DNA of 25,683 nt from Setaria digitata (lineage: Eukaryota > Nematoda > Chromadorea > Rhabditida > Setariidae), in contig RCAB01000695.1 of assembly GCA_003640385.1 (NCBI GenBank), forward strand, positions 1 through 25,683, written 5' to 3'. The notes under the pieces are model-generated. The model was not told where the DNA came from, ran no database searches, and saw only the letters and a list, made by a program, of their open reading frames with translations. The position numbers and the translations under genes are program-made. Of the stretch, positions 1 to 10,995 are shown piece by piece. Position 1 is the stretch's first letter; each line of letters begins with the position of its first letter.

Positions 1-13
1 TAATTAGAGTTAA

Positions 14-112
14 TTAGCTGAATGAGTTATGATCAAACTTGGAGTTTATTGCTTTTTGAAATCGTAAAGAATATATTTGCACTGCTTCTTGTAATTCATT
101 TTCTAGCGTCAT
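14..112 (-). CDS. candidate short ORF or first exon, function unknown (strand not settled)
   Basis: On the minus strand an ATG at 112-110 opens 32 codons up to TAA at 16-14. The product starts MTLENELQEAVQIYS and is charged and helix-like, with no signal peptide or recognised motif. A T-rich tract ending in GAG (AG at 123-122) lies 9 bases before the ATG, the usual place for a nematode spliced-leader acceptor. A possible donor GTTTGA at 38 would make this a first exon (39-112) of a gene leaving the window to the left. The opposite strand is also open at 22-156: it starts MSYDQTWSLLLFEIV, is hydrophobic like one membrane segment, and ends in a lysine-rich run coded by poly(A). I prefer the minus strand because of the acceptor, but only one of the two can be right and both may be chance. 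Confidence 0.33.
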   Translation of the reverse strand: MTLENELQEAVQIYSLRFQKAINSKFDHNSFS

Positions 113-287
113 ATTTTATTCCTCAAAAAAAAAGAAAAAAAAAAAAATTACGGTAGCAGTTGGAGCTGAGAGCGTCAAAAATATGTTACGAAATTATTAC
201 AAATAGATCTGGATATAAAAAAAAAAAATTGAATGAAAGCTTTTTTTTTTTTTTTTTTTTNAATTGAAACAGAAAGCATTTGTCTTG

Positions 288-326
288 AAATTAGATATAA
301 GTATGTAGCATACTTATATCTAATTT
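288..326. repeat. perfect inverted repeat, 18-bp arms with a 3-base loop
   Basis: The left arm 288-305 (AAATTAGATATAAGTATG) is exactly complementary to the right arm 309-326, with TAG as the loop. It lies between the two candidate divergent genes at the left edge, 26 bases after the N at 261. It is too short for a normal microRNA precursor. It could be a cruciform or foldback, or a joining artefact near the gap. Confidence 0.9.
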
Positions 327-558
327 TTGCTGTAACAATTTCGTACCTCAAATATAAATTTATGTATTTTCATCAGGTGCTTCATTGATCATTGTACTAG
401 ATTGTTTGCTACATTGTTGAAGGATTATTTAAACACTTGAAATAAAATCCTATTTACTGTTAATTAAGCAAAAAATGGAAAGAAGAAAAAATAATTAGAA
501 ATATGGAAATGAAAAAATTAAAAAAGTTTATTGCTAAATTATTTCCGATGTTATTTTA

Positions 559-980
559 ATGGATTCAATCACTGCACACAGATATGGGTTTCGAGAAGTG
601 TTTCAGGAAAAAGATACACAAATAAGAATAGGAAGCTTTCCTTGTCAGTAAGTAGATTAAGTTTTTGTTTTAAAATATTTCATTCGTTTTTTTTTTTCCA
701 ATGATCTCATAAATTTAAAAATTAACATTCTTTTTTGTTTTTAAATAAATTAGCCTAAAAATTTCATTTTTCTAACTGACAGATTTGTCTCTTTTTAAAC
801 GATTTTATTTATTTCTATATAAATTCTAATAATTTCCTAATTCAATAAAGTAGGTGGGAAATTAATTATTTCCCATTTATTCCGAACTTTAAATCAGAAA
901 ATGATTATGAAAAGCTAAGAAGAAGAATTAAGAAGAAACGGTCAGTGATGGATGATTCGGAATGTAATCAAAGAAAATGA
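559..980 (+). CDS. candidate two-exon gene, 71-residue product of unknown function
   Basis: Exon 1 is 559-647, starting at ATG and ending CA before a consensus donor GTAAGT at 648. Exon 2 is 854-980, starting after a TAG acceptor at 851-853 and ending in TGA at 978-980. The phases match: CA plus G restores a Gln codon, and 216 bases give 71 residues plus stop. The product starts MDSITAHRYGFREVFQEKD, continues across the junction as SFPCQWEINYFPFIPNF, and ends in a basic stretch (LRRRIKKKR) and DDSECNQRK. I see no signal peptide, membrane segment or known domain. The frame is closed by TAA upstream of the ATG with no acceptor between, so the ATG is a reasonable start. Alternatively, TTTCAG at 601-606 could be an acceptor, in phase 0, for a 41-base internal exon 607-647 of a longer gene. 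The matching phase and non-repetitive composition support a real gene. Confidence 0.45.
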
Positions 981-1175
981 CAAACCAGTAAAGAATTAGA
1001 CTCATCAGAATGAAAAAAAAAGAAACTTATCATCTATTAAAAGCTGATAAAAAAAGATAAAGAATTAATACTTTATTATGGAAGTCCTTTTTTCTGGGCT
1101 CATCAATACTTAAGAACTTAAATACAAAGCAAAGCAAATGCCACTGGGAATATAAATTATCCATTTTTCCATATC

Positions 1176-1209
<34 letters not shown>

Positions 1210-1243
1210 TGTTTGTGATATGATATGTTCAAGCAAAAACTAA

Positions 1244-1249
1244 AATAAA
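1244..1249 (+). terminator. possible polyadenylation signal AATAAA
   Basis: This AATAAA lies about 265 bases after the stop of the candidate gene at 559-980 and after a T27 tract (1184-1210). The motif is frequent by chance in DNA this AT-rich. Confidence 0.2.
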
Positions 1250-1432
1250 ATATAAATTTGCAGTTTCTTTTTTTTTTTTATTTTTCAACGTGTAAAATAA
1301 AATTCATTTACCTATCTAAATAAAATTTTACTTATATCAATCTTAATATTCGATCGAAGTTCACAGTTTATTCAGTAATTCTCAATGAGTTCTTTTTTCT
1401 TGCTTCAACAAATTTTAATTCATTTTGGTTCT

Positions 1433-1652
1433 TGTTTTTAGAAGTTTTTTTCTCTTGTCTTTATTTACGGTATAAGTTTCAAAAATTATTAAACAATAAG
1501 ATGAAAATAAGGATAAATTTTCTGCTGAATACTGCGAAAGTNCTGTTTTTAGAAGTTTTTTTCTCTTGTATTTATTTACGGTATAAGTTTCAAAAATCAT
1601 TAAACAATAAGATGAAAATAAGGATAAATTTTCTGCTGAATACTGCGAAAGT
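1433..1652. repeat. direct repeat of about 110 bp on both sides of the N at 1542
   Basis: Copy 1 (1433-1541) and copy 2 (1543-1652) are nearly identical, with a few substitutions. They are separated only by the N. This looks like two contig ends that overlap but were not merged. The open frames in this block on both strands are by-products of the repeat. Confidence 0.85.
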
Positions 1653-4130
1653 TCATGCCCAAATATTTCTCTTCAGCACTAATTCATTTAAATCATTTTA
1701 AATTAAAGCTATTCTTAAAATCTACTTTAAAAAATAGGTTAAAAAATACGATGAATAATGTAAAATTGCAATTTGGATTTATATCGATTTACGTTCTACA
1801 TTGACGAAAAAAAAAAAGTAATAATCAGTTGAGAAGTGATCTTGAAACTAAACTATCAGTATTGAGAATTTATCAAAATGATAAATGGAAATTTAAAAAG
1901 GGAAAACAAATAGTTGAATACAATTTTCGCCGGTAATAATGGACACTGTCAACACTGAACGTTCAAACTTCAATTTACGATAAGTAAACTGAAAAAAAAA
2001 AAAAAAAATGGAAATTAAATCAATTTTTTTTATTTGCTTTTGTTGCAAAAATTGCTCTATTTTTATGCATTGTAAAGTGACAATTTTGATATTTTGATTC
2101 TTGTCAGAAGAGAAGGAAAAAGGAAAGGAAATTAAAATTTTTCTATTTCAGAAACTCTCAAAAGTTGCATAAAATTATGCAAAAAATCACATGAAATTAA
2201 CTTTCAAGTGCTAGTTAAAATTAATAAAATGCATTGCTGAGTAGTGATTTACGGTTAAAGTGGAAAGTCATTTATTTGATCACAAAGCAAAGGGATAATT
2301 TTATAAAACTTTTATTGCTTCGATTAGCCGAATTAAGGAATTAAATTAATCGCTTTTATTTTTTATTAAAATGGTTGAAAAATAAAGAAAAATGCAATTA
2401 ATTTTGGTGAAATGATTTTTTGATAAATTTTGAAGCAGTAAATTTACAGCAATTCAATGTGACAAAGATTAAATTTACAATTTAGTGTATAATTTTTAAG
2501 CAATCTTGAGAAATAATTTGATTTAAATTTTTTTTTTTTTTTTTGAGATAAAACTTGATTAAATGAAACTCATTTTGAATTATCTGATTAATAAAAGAAA
2601 TGAAATTTAACTCTTTTTCAACATTGAAGATTTACTATACGAAAATAAATCTTTTTTATTAGTTAAAAAATCAAGAATTCTTACCTCCAGCACATAAAAC
2701 AGTTAAAAAAGAAAAAAGACAGTGCAGTAAATTCTTTCTTATTACTTTCTGTTAGCTTAATTCTGTCTCTTGTCATTCAAAATTAAAACGACTTTATCAT
2801 AAAAATTTAGCATATTTGAAGAATCATTTCTAATACTTTTTTTTCCTTATCCATGTTGTCATTATTTCAATTATCATAACTTCCATTCAAATTGAAGAAT
2901 CTTTTGAAATTAAAAAGTTTTTGAAAATTTAACAAATTTTCTGACTACGAAAATAGGAAGCTATCCAATGTTATAAAAATTTTTGTATTTATATTTAGGA
3001 ATCACAAAAAAAAAAAAAACCAGCAAGTAAGCACCTTAAAAAAAATCCAAAAACCTCTCAAAAACAAAAGCCAATTTCTTTTAATTATTTTTCTCTCCTT
3101 TTTTTTTTTTTTTTTCGTAAAATTTCATCTATTGCTATAAATAAAGAAATTACTGCAATTTGGAGCGGACGGTGGAAGGAAAAAGAGCAGCTATTTTGAT
3201 GTAAAAGTCTAAAAAAAAAAATTATTAAAATTTTGATTTTAATGAATTTATGAGGAAAATGGTCAATAATTCTCGGCAATAAAAAAATGGAAGAGTTTAG
3301 AGAAGAGGAAGAAATGAAATTTTTCTTTTTTTCATTCTATTTTATTTCATCTTTTTTCCTTCTCATTTCATTCCTTTTTTCCTTTTCCATTCAAAGCAAT
3401 ATATTGAAAAAAAAAAAAAAAATTGTCAAAAAAATGGAAAAAAAGTAAAGTTTAGAAATTTTCAGGTACGTGTAACATTAACAGTACTTGAATTATGTTT
3501 AAATTTTTTGTTTTTTCTCAATCTAGTTAAGATGATGAATTTGATATTTAATGCTTGCAATTTTTTCTTTCAATCTTATCGATAAGCTTAACTTGATAAT
3601 TGTTGATTTGAATTTTATCATCTGCAAAAAAAATTGATTGAAATGTGATACGCATGATTTGTTCCAGTCTAGTATATATCATTATATTTGAAGCATATTT
3701 GTCTATTCCAGTTTGTGTGGACTGTTGAAAGCCTATTAATAATTTGAGGAAATTGGAAATTTTAAACGAATTAAAGCGCCACTTTTGAAGTGGAGTTGGA
3801 ATTGTGAAATGAAAGGTTGCACAATTTGCAACAAATTTAAAATATAAATCTTTTATTTATTTATTTCTTTTTCTACAATTATTGAAAAAAAAATTTGCAT
3901 CGATAATGAAACATTCCACTTTTTTTTTTTTTTTTTACTTTTTATAATCAAAATAAATTAATGGAAGGGAATTAAGAAGAAATTTAACAGCTAAAGACAA
4001 TTAATGGTAGTTTATTGGAAAATTAGCACATAGATAAAATGGGTAAAATAAAACGATACGGAAACATTTCTACAACAAGCAATGACGACATTGAGAGGTG
4101 GAGCGCTGTTACACAGGTTTTAACTATTCA
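1653..4130. other. non-coding AT-rich DNA
   Basis: This 2.5-kb stretch has many A and T runs of 10-18 bases (for example around 2000, 2530, 3010, 3100, 3410 and 3920) and no open frame with protein-like composition. The frames here code mostly Lys, Phe and Ile from homopolymers. A 14-codon frame from ATG at 1941 is too short to support. No RNA gene or regulatory element was recognised. Confidence 0.6.
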
Positions 4131-4650
4131 TACTTTACACCTATCACTGTCATCATTATCATCATCATCATCTATATCATAATCACATTGTCATCATCAT
4201 CGCTGTCACATCACACTGTCACGATCACGGTTATCATCTTATCATCACTATCATATCACACTATCATGTTCATCACTTTCACATCGCACTGTCACGATCA
4301 TCGTTATTATCATCGTGTGATACAGCAACCATCATCATCACAATCATGAACTACCTTCATTATCATTATCATAGCTATCAGCCATCATCATTGTAATTAA
4401 TCCATCATTATTATTAACTTTATGGACTACTATAATTATCGCTATCGTCAAGGCTATGTCCGCCTACCGACACCATGAATGATTGTTGCCGCTGTGGAAG
4501 ATTTATATCATCACCTCTCTTATCACTTTCGTGGTTATTATGATTTGCATCGTTATTATTTAAGGATGAGATCTGATTACTCAAGATAAATGCTTAATAA
4601 TTGGTGTTATCAACTTTATCAGCATCTCTGAACAGCACTATTATTATCAC
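4131..4650 (+). repeat. cryptic CAT/ATC simple-repeat region
   Basis: The stretch is built from short CAT, ATC and ATT units mixed with CACTGTCACGATCA blocks. A longer period is visible: TCACATC(A/G)CACTGTCACGATCA occurs at 4206 and again at 4279, 73 bases apart. The pattern fades toward 4650. It gives an apparent Ser/His/Ile-rich frame at 4098-4349 that is low-complexity translation and not a gene. Confidence 0.8.
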
Positions 4651-5028
4651 TGCCTTATTGACAGCATCTAAATAATGGAGAAATTAAAAGGAAAAAAATA
4701 TCTAACAACATTTTTTATTTTTTCCTGCTTTGTTAAAGGTTTCAAAAGCTGAACAAAAGGGAAATAGAGTGAAGAAAAGAAACTGTCTAATTATTAGTTA
4801 TTAATTGTTTAATTTGCATTTTCCAGTGGTTTCTATTTCAAAAGGGCACTATTTTAACAAGTGTTCATTATGATTGACGTGGAGGCAGTACGAAGAAGTT
4901 CAGAAATAAAAAACAAGAAGTATTTTAAAATGATAATCATTTTAGCTGTTTATTTTCTTATTTCAATAATGTTAAATATGCTTCTTTTTTTTCTAATTAA
5001 TTCGTAATGACTACCTCTACGGAATAAC

Positions 5029-5238
5029 TAATATTTTAACAATGATAAAAAGTTATAGAAATAACATTAAAATTATTCAATTTCAATTAAGAATTAATAT
5101 TCCATTACATTCTGTTGATAAAGTATTTTTGANTTAATATTTTAACAATGATAAAAAGTTATAGAAATAACATTAAAATTATTTAATTTCAATTAAGAAT
5201 TAATATTCCATTACATTCTGTTGATAAAGTATTTTTGA
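5029..5238. repeat. direct repeat of 104 bp on both sides of the N at 5133
   Basis: Copy 1 (5029-5132) and copy 2 (5135-5238) differ at one visible base (ATTCAATT against ATTTAATT). As at 1542, the arrangement of copy, N, copy suggests an unmerged contig overlap. Confidence 0.9.
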
Positions 5239-5621
5239 TGAACTAGCAATAGAATGCGATTTTTCATTTTTTCTCAAACGAAATGAAGTGTAAAATTATT
5301 GAAATCGTAAGTGATGGAAAATTTCAGTGATTTGACCTAATAATTATCGAAAATGCGCTTTTTTTAATTATAAATGATAATATTGATAAGAATAATCAAA
5401 AAAATATTTTTTTAATAAACAGAATAGAAGAAATTATGAGAAAACAAACTAATTAGTAATATGAAATTCCAAATTGTACTCTTATGATATATCGATTATT
5501 GTGTGATTTTTTTATTTCCTTTCCTATTTGCAAAATTTATAAATTTTTAAATTTTTCTCAAATTTTCACTTGTTATTATTTGAAAAAAATTAGTTTATTT
5601 TTTTATACTTTATACTTTTTT

Positions 5622-6302
5622 TTGACAAAAAAAAAAAAATGAAAAGGATGGTAATGTTTCTCGATTAATTAAAATACAATTTAGATTTGATTTTTGGGCT
5701 ATATAATGGGTTACTCTTAATTTAAAAAGTACACTTTTTTTTTTCTTCGAATAATGGAATCCAAAAAGAATGATAATGATTCTGAGTAATTGATTGGTTG
5801 TGAAAGCTAACTGAATATTCCACATCACTTAAATTATACAAAATTATTTAAATATAATTATCTCTTTTTTTTTTTTTTAAATGAACTGTTTTAAGGAAAT
5901 AAATGTGATTTAAAAGTAGTAATATAGTAATTGAGTAGAAATAAAAGCATTTATCAAATATTTGATCAATTAACACTATATCACTTCTTTTACATTCTAT
6001 ATTTCTTAAAAATTTTATTTTCTTAAAACAATTTTAAAATTTCATTAATAAATTTAGAAAAAAATCCAATAAGGTCAGAGCACAAAATTCCCTCCATTTC
6101 ATTCATTCACTTGCCCAATTAACAATTTTTCTTTTATTTAATTACTTTTTCCTTTTAATTTCTTCTTAGTTTCTGTTCTTTTTTTTTTAAATTTTTTATA
6201 AAAAATTTTTTTGACAAAAAAAAAAATGAAAAGGATGGTAATGTTTCTCGATTAATTAAAATACAATTTAGATTTGATTTTTGGGCTATATAATGGGTTA
6301 CT
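5622..6302. repeat. pair of about 93-bp direct repeats 590 bp apart, without an N
   Basis: The segments 5622-5715 and 6211-6302 are identical apart from the length of the A run that follows TTGAC. Both include GGATGGTAATGTTTCTCG and end at GGGTTACT. The 495 bases between them are not repeated. Unlike the other duplications here there is no N, so this could be a recent real duplication or a mis-join. Confidence 0.85.
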
Positions 6303-6432
6303 GTTTGTAAAACATGCACATTTGTACACCAATTTCAAAGGCGCCTTCATTAAAACAATTTAATTTTAAGCTGCTCTGATCCGTTTTATTTGCATAGCGC
6401 CAAAAAAAAAAATTCACTCATCTATGTTAATT

Positions 6433-6642
6433 TAAAAAAAAAAAAAAAAAGAAAAAGGAAAAATTTTTCTTTTTTTGGGTACCATTCAACTGAGTCAATC
6501 GTTGCTAAAATGAAATAATCAAAAATCCTATTATTAAATNTAAAAAAAAAAGAAAAAGGAAAAATTTTTCTTCTTTTTTTGGGTACCATTCAACTGAGTC
6601 AATCGTTGCTAAAATGAAATAATCAAAAATCCTATTATTAAA
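6433..6642. repeat. direct repeat of about 100 bp on both sides of the N at 6540
   Basis: Copy 1 (about 6433-6539) and copy 2 (6541-6642) share GGGTACCATTCAACTGAGTC and the following bases, and differ mainly in A and T run lengths. This is again a likely unmerged contig overlap. Confidence 0.85.
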
Positions 6643-7479
6643 TTATCTTATTATCACTTTCTTATCATATTATTGCTTAGCAATTATGCTTTATGTTTCC
6701 AGAATTTTATATATTAAAAAAAGAAAAATTTGTGTAAAATCAAACTGAATTAACCTTCACTAAATTCAAAAAATAAATAAAACTGTCTTCATCATTTTTT
6801 TTTTTTTTTTAATCTTACTACTGTGCAATTACATAAGGAAGTAAAAAAAAAAAGCCTTGCAAATTCAAACTTAATTGTTCCGCATGNAGGACAGACTGAT
6901 AAGAAAAGAAAGGAAAAAGATGAAATGATTAAGGGAAATGATAAATGCATGCGGCAGCTTGAGGTGTTCAGAATCATTTTGCAGGTCTTTATATAACAGA
7001 AATACAAATCAGCACCACGAAATAAAAAGTTTGGAAAAAAATTTTTTTTTTTTTTTTTTTTTGATATTGCCAAAAAAAAAGAGTGGAATAATTTTGGGGC
7101 AAAGCATAGCAAAACTGTTTTTTGCTTCCGGTTTTCATACATCTTCAAATTATCGTTTATCATGATAATTCAAACAGTTGTTTCATCCAATTTTTGCAGT
7201 AATTTGAGAGGGAAAAAAAAAGGAAAAAAAATTTTCCATTCATTTTCTATATTTTAAAATGGCTTACTTTTGATTTTTACAATATTTTCTCTTTTTATAA
7301 CTGGAAATGAAAAAAAAAAAAACAAAAAAAAAAAAAGAAAACTAAAAAAGCATGTTCTATTTATTGTATTTTCATGTAAATTTTTTCCGGTAATTATGAT
7401 ATTTTAGGATTGTTGTAATTTTTTTTTTTTTTTTTTTTTAAAAACAAGAAGAAATCTCCTCGTCTTTTGTGCTACTTGT
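6643..7479. other. non-coding AT-rich DNA with an N at 6887
   Basis: Several homopolymers (about 6797, 7042, 7310 and 7421) and one N with no visible repeat at its sides. The open frames on both strands at 6792-7165 run through poly(A) and poly(T) and cross the N; they are not supported as genes. Confidence 0.6.
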
Positions 7480-7790
7480 TTCAGTTGCAGACTGCTGGTT
7501 ATCATCAGATAATCAGTATGTTGAAAAATTTTCATTTTGGTGATACTTCAACTTTATTGGTTCACGATATCTCGCGCTTTCCAGTGCATGACATGACATT
7601 AGCAATTTTCCAGACTTTATGATATTTCAGACTTTTGAGACTCCTAGCACTTTGGGACTTTCTAGTACATGAGACTGGGAACATTCAAACATAAGACACG
7701 GGAAACTTAAATTTTTCGGTTACCACGATATTTCAAGCATTCCAGTGCAAAATTCGATATACTTTGAGCTTTTTGGTTGGATAATAATGC
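7480..7790. repeat. decayed tandem-like repeat, less AT-rich than its surroundings
   Basis: Short phrases recur with changes: GGTT(C/AC)CACGATAT followed by TTCCAGTGCA at about 7558 and again at about 7719, with CAGACTTT, GAGACT and GGGACTTT variants between them. This looks like an old satellite or transposon relic. No open frame fits it. Confidence 0.45.
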
Positions 7791-7859
7791 GAACTTACCG
7801 TTAAATTTTGATTAAATATTGCACTGAATGTCAGGAAAGTTATGTAATTATAGTTTCTC

Positions 7860-8400
7860 TTTTTTCGTTCATAAAAACTTAAACTATCAGTTATTCATTT
7901 ATCATTGAGGAAGGGATTTTCTTTCGTTCTTTAAAAAACTTATCATTTGTTTCATCATAAATCACTTTTATCGAATGATTGATACCGATTGGTGAAAAAA
8001 TATTATTTCGTGCGGAAACTTCAAGTATCATTTATTTCACATCATTAATCGTTTTTGAACGATTGATAAATGCTATCAATCTGCAAATATAGAAAAGCCC
8101 TAAATAAAAAATTTCAAAAAAAAAAAAATGTGTATTAAAATAGAAGCAATAAATAGCATGTAATTATGAATAATGAGAGAACTAACTAGTTGAATAGTTG
8201 AAATGAACTTAAGTTTTTTCAAAAAAAAAAATAGCGGCTTAGCTTAGCATTTATAGGATTAAAAATAGAATTTGAAAGCTTATAATATGACAGAGGAAAT
8301 GGGTTAATGATATTATCAATAATTTAGCATTTTTTTTCGTTCATTTAAGATACGAGTTTCTGAAGGAAAAGCTTAACTTCAGTTATTCATTACTAAAGAA
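7860..8400. repeat. diverged internal duplication
   Basis: The block with TTTTTTCGTTCAT followed by CAGTTATTCATT occurs at about 7860 and again at about 8333. Inside the first, ATCGAATGATTGATA (about 7969) resembles GAACGATTGATA (about 8057). No gene-like frame was seen. Confidence 0.4.
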
Positions 8401-8979
8401 AAAAAAAAATGGAAAACTTGATTGCAATCAAAATTTTGTACTCGATCCAGCTAGAAAAATTTGTAATGAATTTCATTGGAACATTGATAAATATGTGAAC
8501 TAAATTAACAGCTGCTAAATTTGAAAACTATCTATGCATACAAAGAGCCAAAAGTCCGTTCATTTTTCGGCATTCATTTCACAGCTACTGTGAAAAAAAT
8601 TTTTACTAAAATATGTTTTGCAAATTATCTAAAATTCTTTTTAGGGAAAATATTAATTTTCAAAAAAGGAAGCGTATTGTGAATTTTATTCACCTACTGT
8701 TACAGTTCTCTGAATTCATTTAATTTAATAAATTCATCGATTGTTTTAGTGAACAATTTTTTCCGAGTATTTTATTAATTTAACAATGAATTAATAAAAA
8801 ATATCAGGCTCATTCAGAAACCTCAATCAAAATAGAAAAAACGAAATTACAATCGAAATAAATAAAATCAACTTTTTCTATCTAAAAATTTTTTTTATCT
8901 TCAAAAAAATGATCATTTTAAATTTGCGCGATTAAAATTTATTCATCATTTTTTAAAGTGATTGACAAATAAAGAGCTT

Positions 8980-9108
8980 GTTTAAGAAAAAATTGTTGTG
9001 GCATAATAATAAACAGAGTTAAAAAAAATTTTTTTTTNAGCTTTTAGGTTTAAGAAAAAACTGTTGTGACATAATAATAAACAGAGTTAAAAAAAATTTT
9101 TTTTTTTC
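8980..9108. repeat. direct repeat of about 58 bp on both sides of the N at 9038
   Basis: Copy 1 (8980-9037) and copy 2 (9048-9108) share CATAATAATAAACAGAG and differ at two or three bases. This is the fourth case of a copy, N, copy arrangement in this window. Confidence 0.8.
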
Positions 9109-10790
9109 ATATTTATTTCTTTAAGAATAATAGTTACCAAGTGAATGAAACACCAAATAAAATACGGTAGTGATTTTAAGATATGAAATTTTTTTCTGAT
9201 TGAATAAATTAGCTGAAGAAGTGATGTAGCTAGTTTTGGATTTTTATTTAATCTAAAATTATTTATTAACAAATTCAAAATATCCACAAAGATATTGAAT
9301 TCCAATAGCAAAATTTATTTTGGGAAAAGCAGAAATATGTCTGTTTTTAAGTAAAGAAATAACATGCAGTAATGAGAAAATTGTTATTTGTTTGAAAGTT
9401 GGATAATTTGTTTGAAATTTCAACCACCTCTTACGCGCAGTGCATCTTTTTCTATTCTAATTGAATGCAAATTTTTCCTTTTTTTCTATCACATTTACTG
9501 TTGACTGATAATTCCTTTGCTTTAATTTTTACTAACAAATGTTGAAAACTAATAAACGAGAATTTAAGAATATTTTAAAACACAACAACGTAATGGAATG
9601 AAAAAAAGAAAGATAAGAAGATAAATTTTTGTTGTTTTATTTTCATTTTCATTTTTTATTTTTTCCAAGAATTAATAGAAATGAGAAGCACAAAAGCATT
9701 TTTCTTTCGAATTTTTTTTAAATTTCAGTTTAATTTAAAAATTAATTATAAGAAGTGGATGAGGAACGGAATGAAAAAATGCAAAACTCGATGAGCTAAT
9801 AATATGTAAAAAAAAAAAAAAAAGAAAAAAAAAGAAAAAAAAAACTTAAATGGGAGAAAATAACCGTTATTTGCAAAATAGCAAACGAAACAGTTTCAAT
9901 TTTTTGTATAAAATGCATTTTTCTAAAAAAGATTATTTTCCCATCGCAAATTATGCAACACAATTCATAAAAATTTTGCGTAAAAAAATTAATCTTTATT
10001 TCAAATGGAAATTTACGCTATGCAAAGAATGAGAAAAAACTAGAAGAAAAGAGGAAACAAAAAAAAAAAATGATATGTTCATTGTTGTTATAATTATAAT
10101 TTTCAATTCCCTTTTCTTCCTTTTTCAAATGTATCCTAAAAAAAAAGAAAAAAAACCCAAAAGTTATAACGTCAGTTTCTTTTACCTCTTTCTTCAAATG
10201 TATTCTCAAAAAATTTTAGGTCTCTTTTTATCATTTACAGCAGCATAAGGTAAAATGTAGATATCAAGTTGATAACATTTTGATTGCGAAGGAAATTAAA
10301 AATTGCTACAATAATTTAAACAGCAATTGAATAGCACAAAGCTTTTTTTTATTTTTTGTTTTTAATTTAGAAAACTTTAATTTTTTTTACCTATAAGACG
10401 GTTGTAATTAAATGCGTAAATATATGAATAATTAGTCGAAAAAAGCAATTTTTTATTTCAGTGCAAACGACATAATTATTAGTTTAGACAGTAATTGTAT
10501 CATAGATGGGAACAAAAAGAAAGTTCTCCGAACTGATAACAGTCTGGTTATCAAAAAACGATTATCATCCTGTTTCTTAATTTCTCGACCGGTAATGCCC
10601 ATATCATTAAGTATATTATTCATTTACACTGACGAAGTTTTATTGGTCTGTTTCATTTAATTAATTTTTACCCTCAATAATTGTAAACAATGCATGCTTC
10701 ACGAAATAACTGAATAATTTCTTGCTTTAACTAAATTACCCAAGCAGCATATTGTTTGTCAATCGTTTAAATGTGCATAAGTAAATAGTA
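9109..10790. other. non-coding AT-rich DNA
   Basis: No frame here has convincing composition. The 60-residue frame at 9850-10032 is Lys/Asn/Phe-rich, with no flanking splice sites that link it to anything. Poly(A) and mixed A/G runs are found at about 9810-9845 and 10060-10150. No RNA gene or repeat family was recognised. Confidence 0.5.
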
Positions 10791-10794
10791 CAAG

Positions 10795-10995
10795 CATAAA
10801 TAAATGATAAGGATAAATGATAAATGATAAAGCTGATTTAACGCAGCAAAAACAGACGGATAATGATATTGTTAAGAATATCATGATAATTGTTAAGAAT
10901 AAAATCAATAGCGATAGTTTTCATGTGAAATTTTAGTTTCTGTTTGATACTGATGAGAATATTATGATAATTGTTAAGAATAAAAGCAATAAAAA
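10795..10995. repeat. GATAA cluster and a 95-bp-period direct repeat
   Basis: Around 10803-10830 the motif GATAA occurs four times as closely spaced ATGATAAGGATAAATGATAA-type units. Just after, ATGATAATTGTTAAGAATAAAA occurs at about 10884 and about 10967, followed by similar (T/G)CAATA sequence. GATA motifs bind gut GATA factors in nematodes, but here they may only be repeat units. Confidence 0.5.

Noticed and set aside
1415..1701. ORFs on both strands with internal repeats
   Set aside because: They cross the N at 1542 and exist because of the duplicated contig end.
4098..4349. 83-codon plus-strand ORF rich in Ser, His and Ile
   Set aside because: It is translation of a cryptic CAT/ATC simple repeat; no domain and no splice context.
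6792..7165. 123-codon minus and 75-codon plus ORFs
   Set aside because: Both run through poly(A)/poly(T) and the minus one through an N; composition is Phe/Lys from homopolymers.
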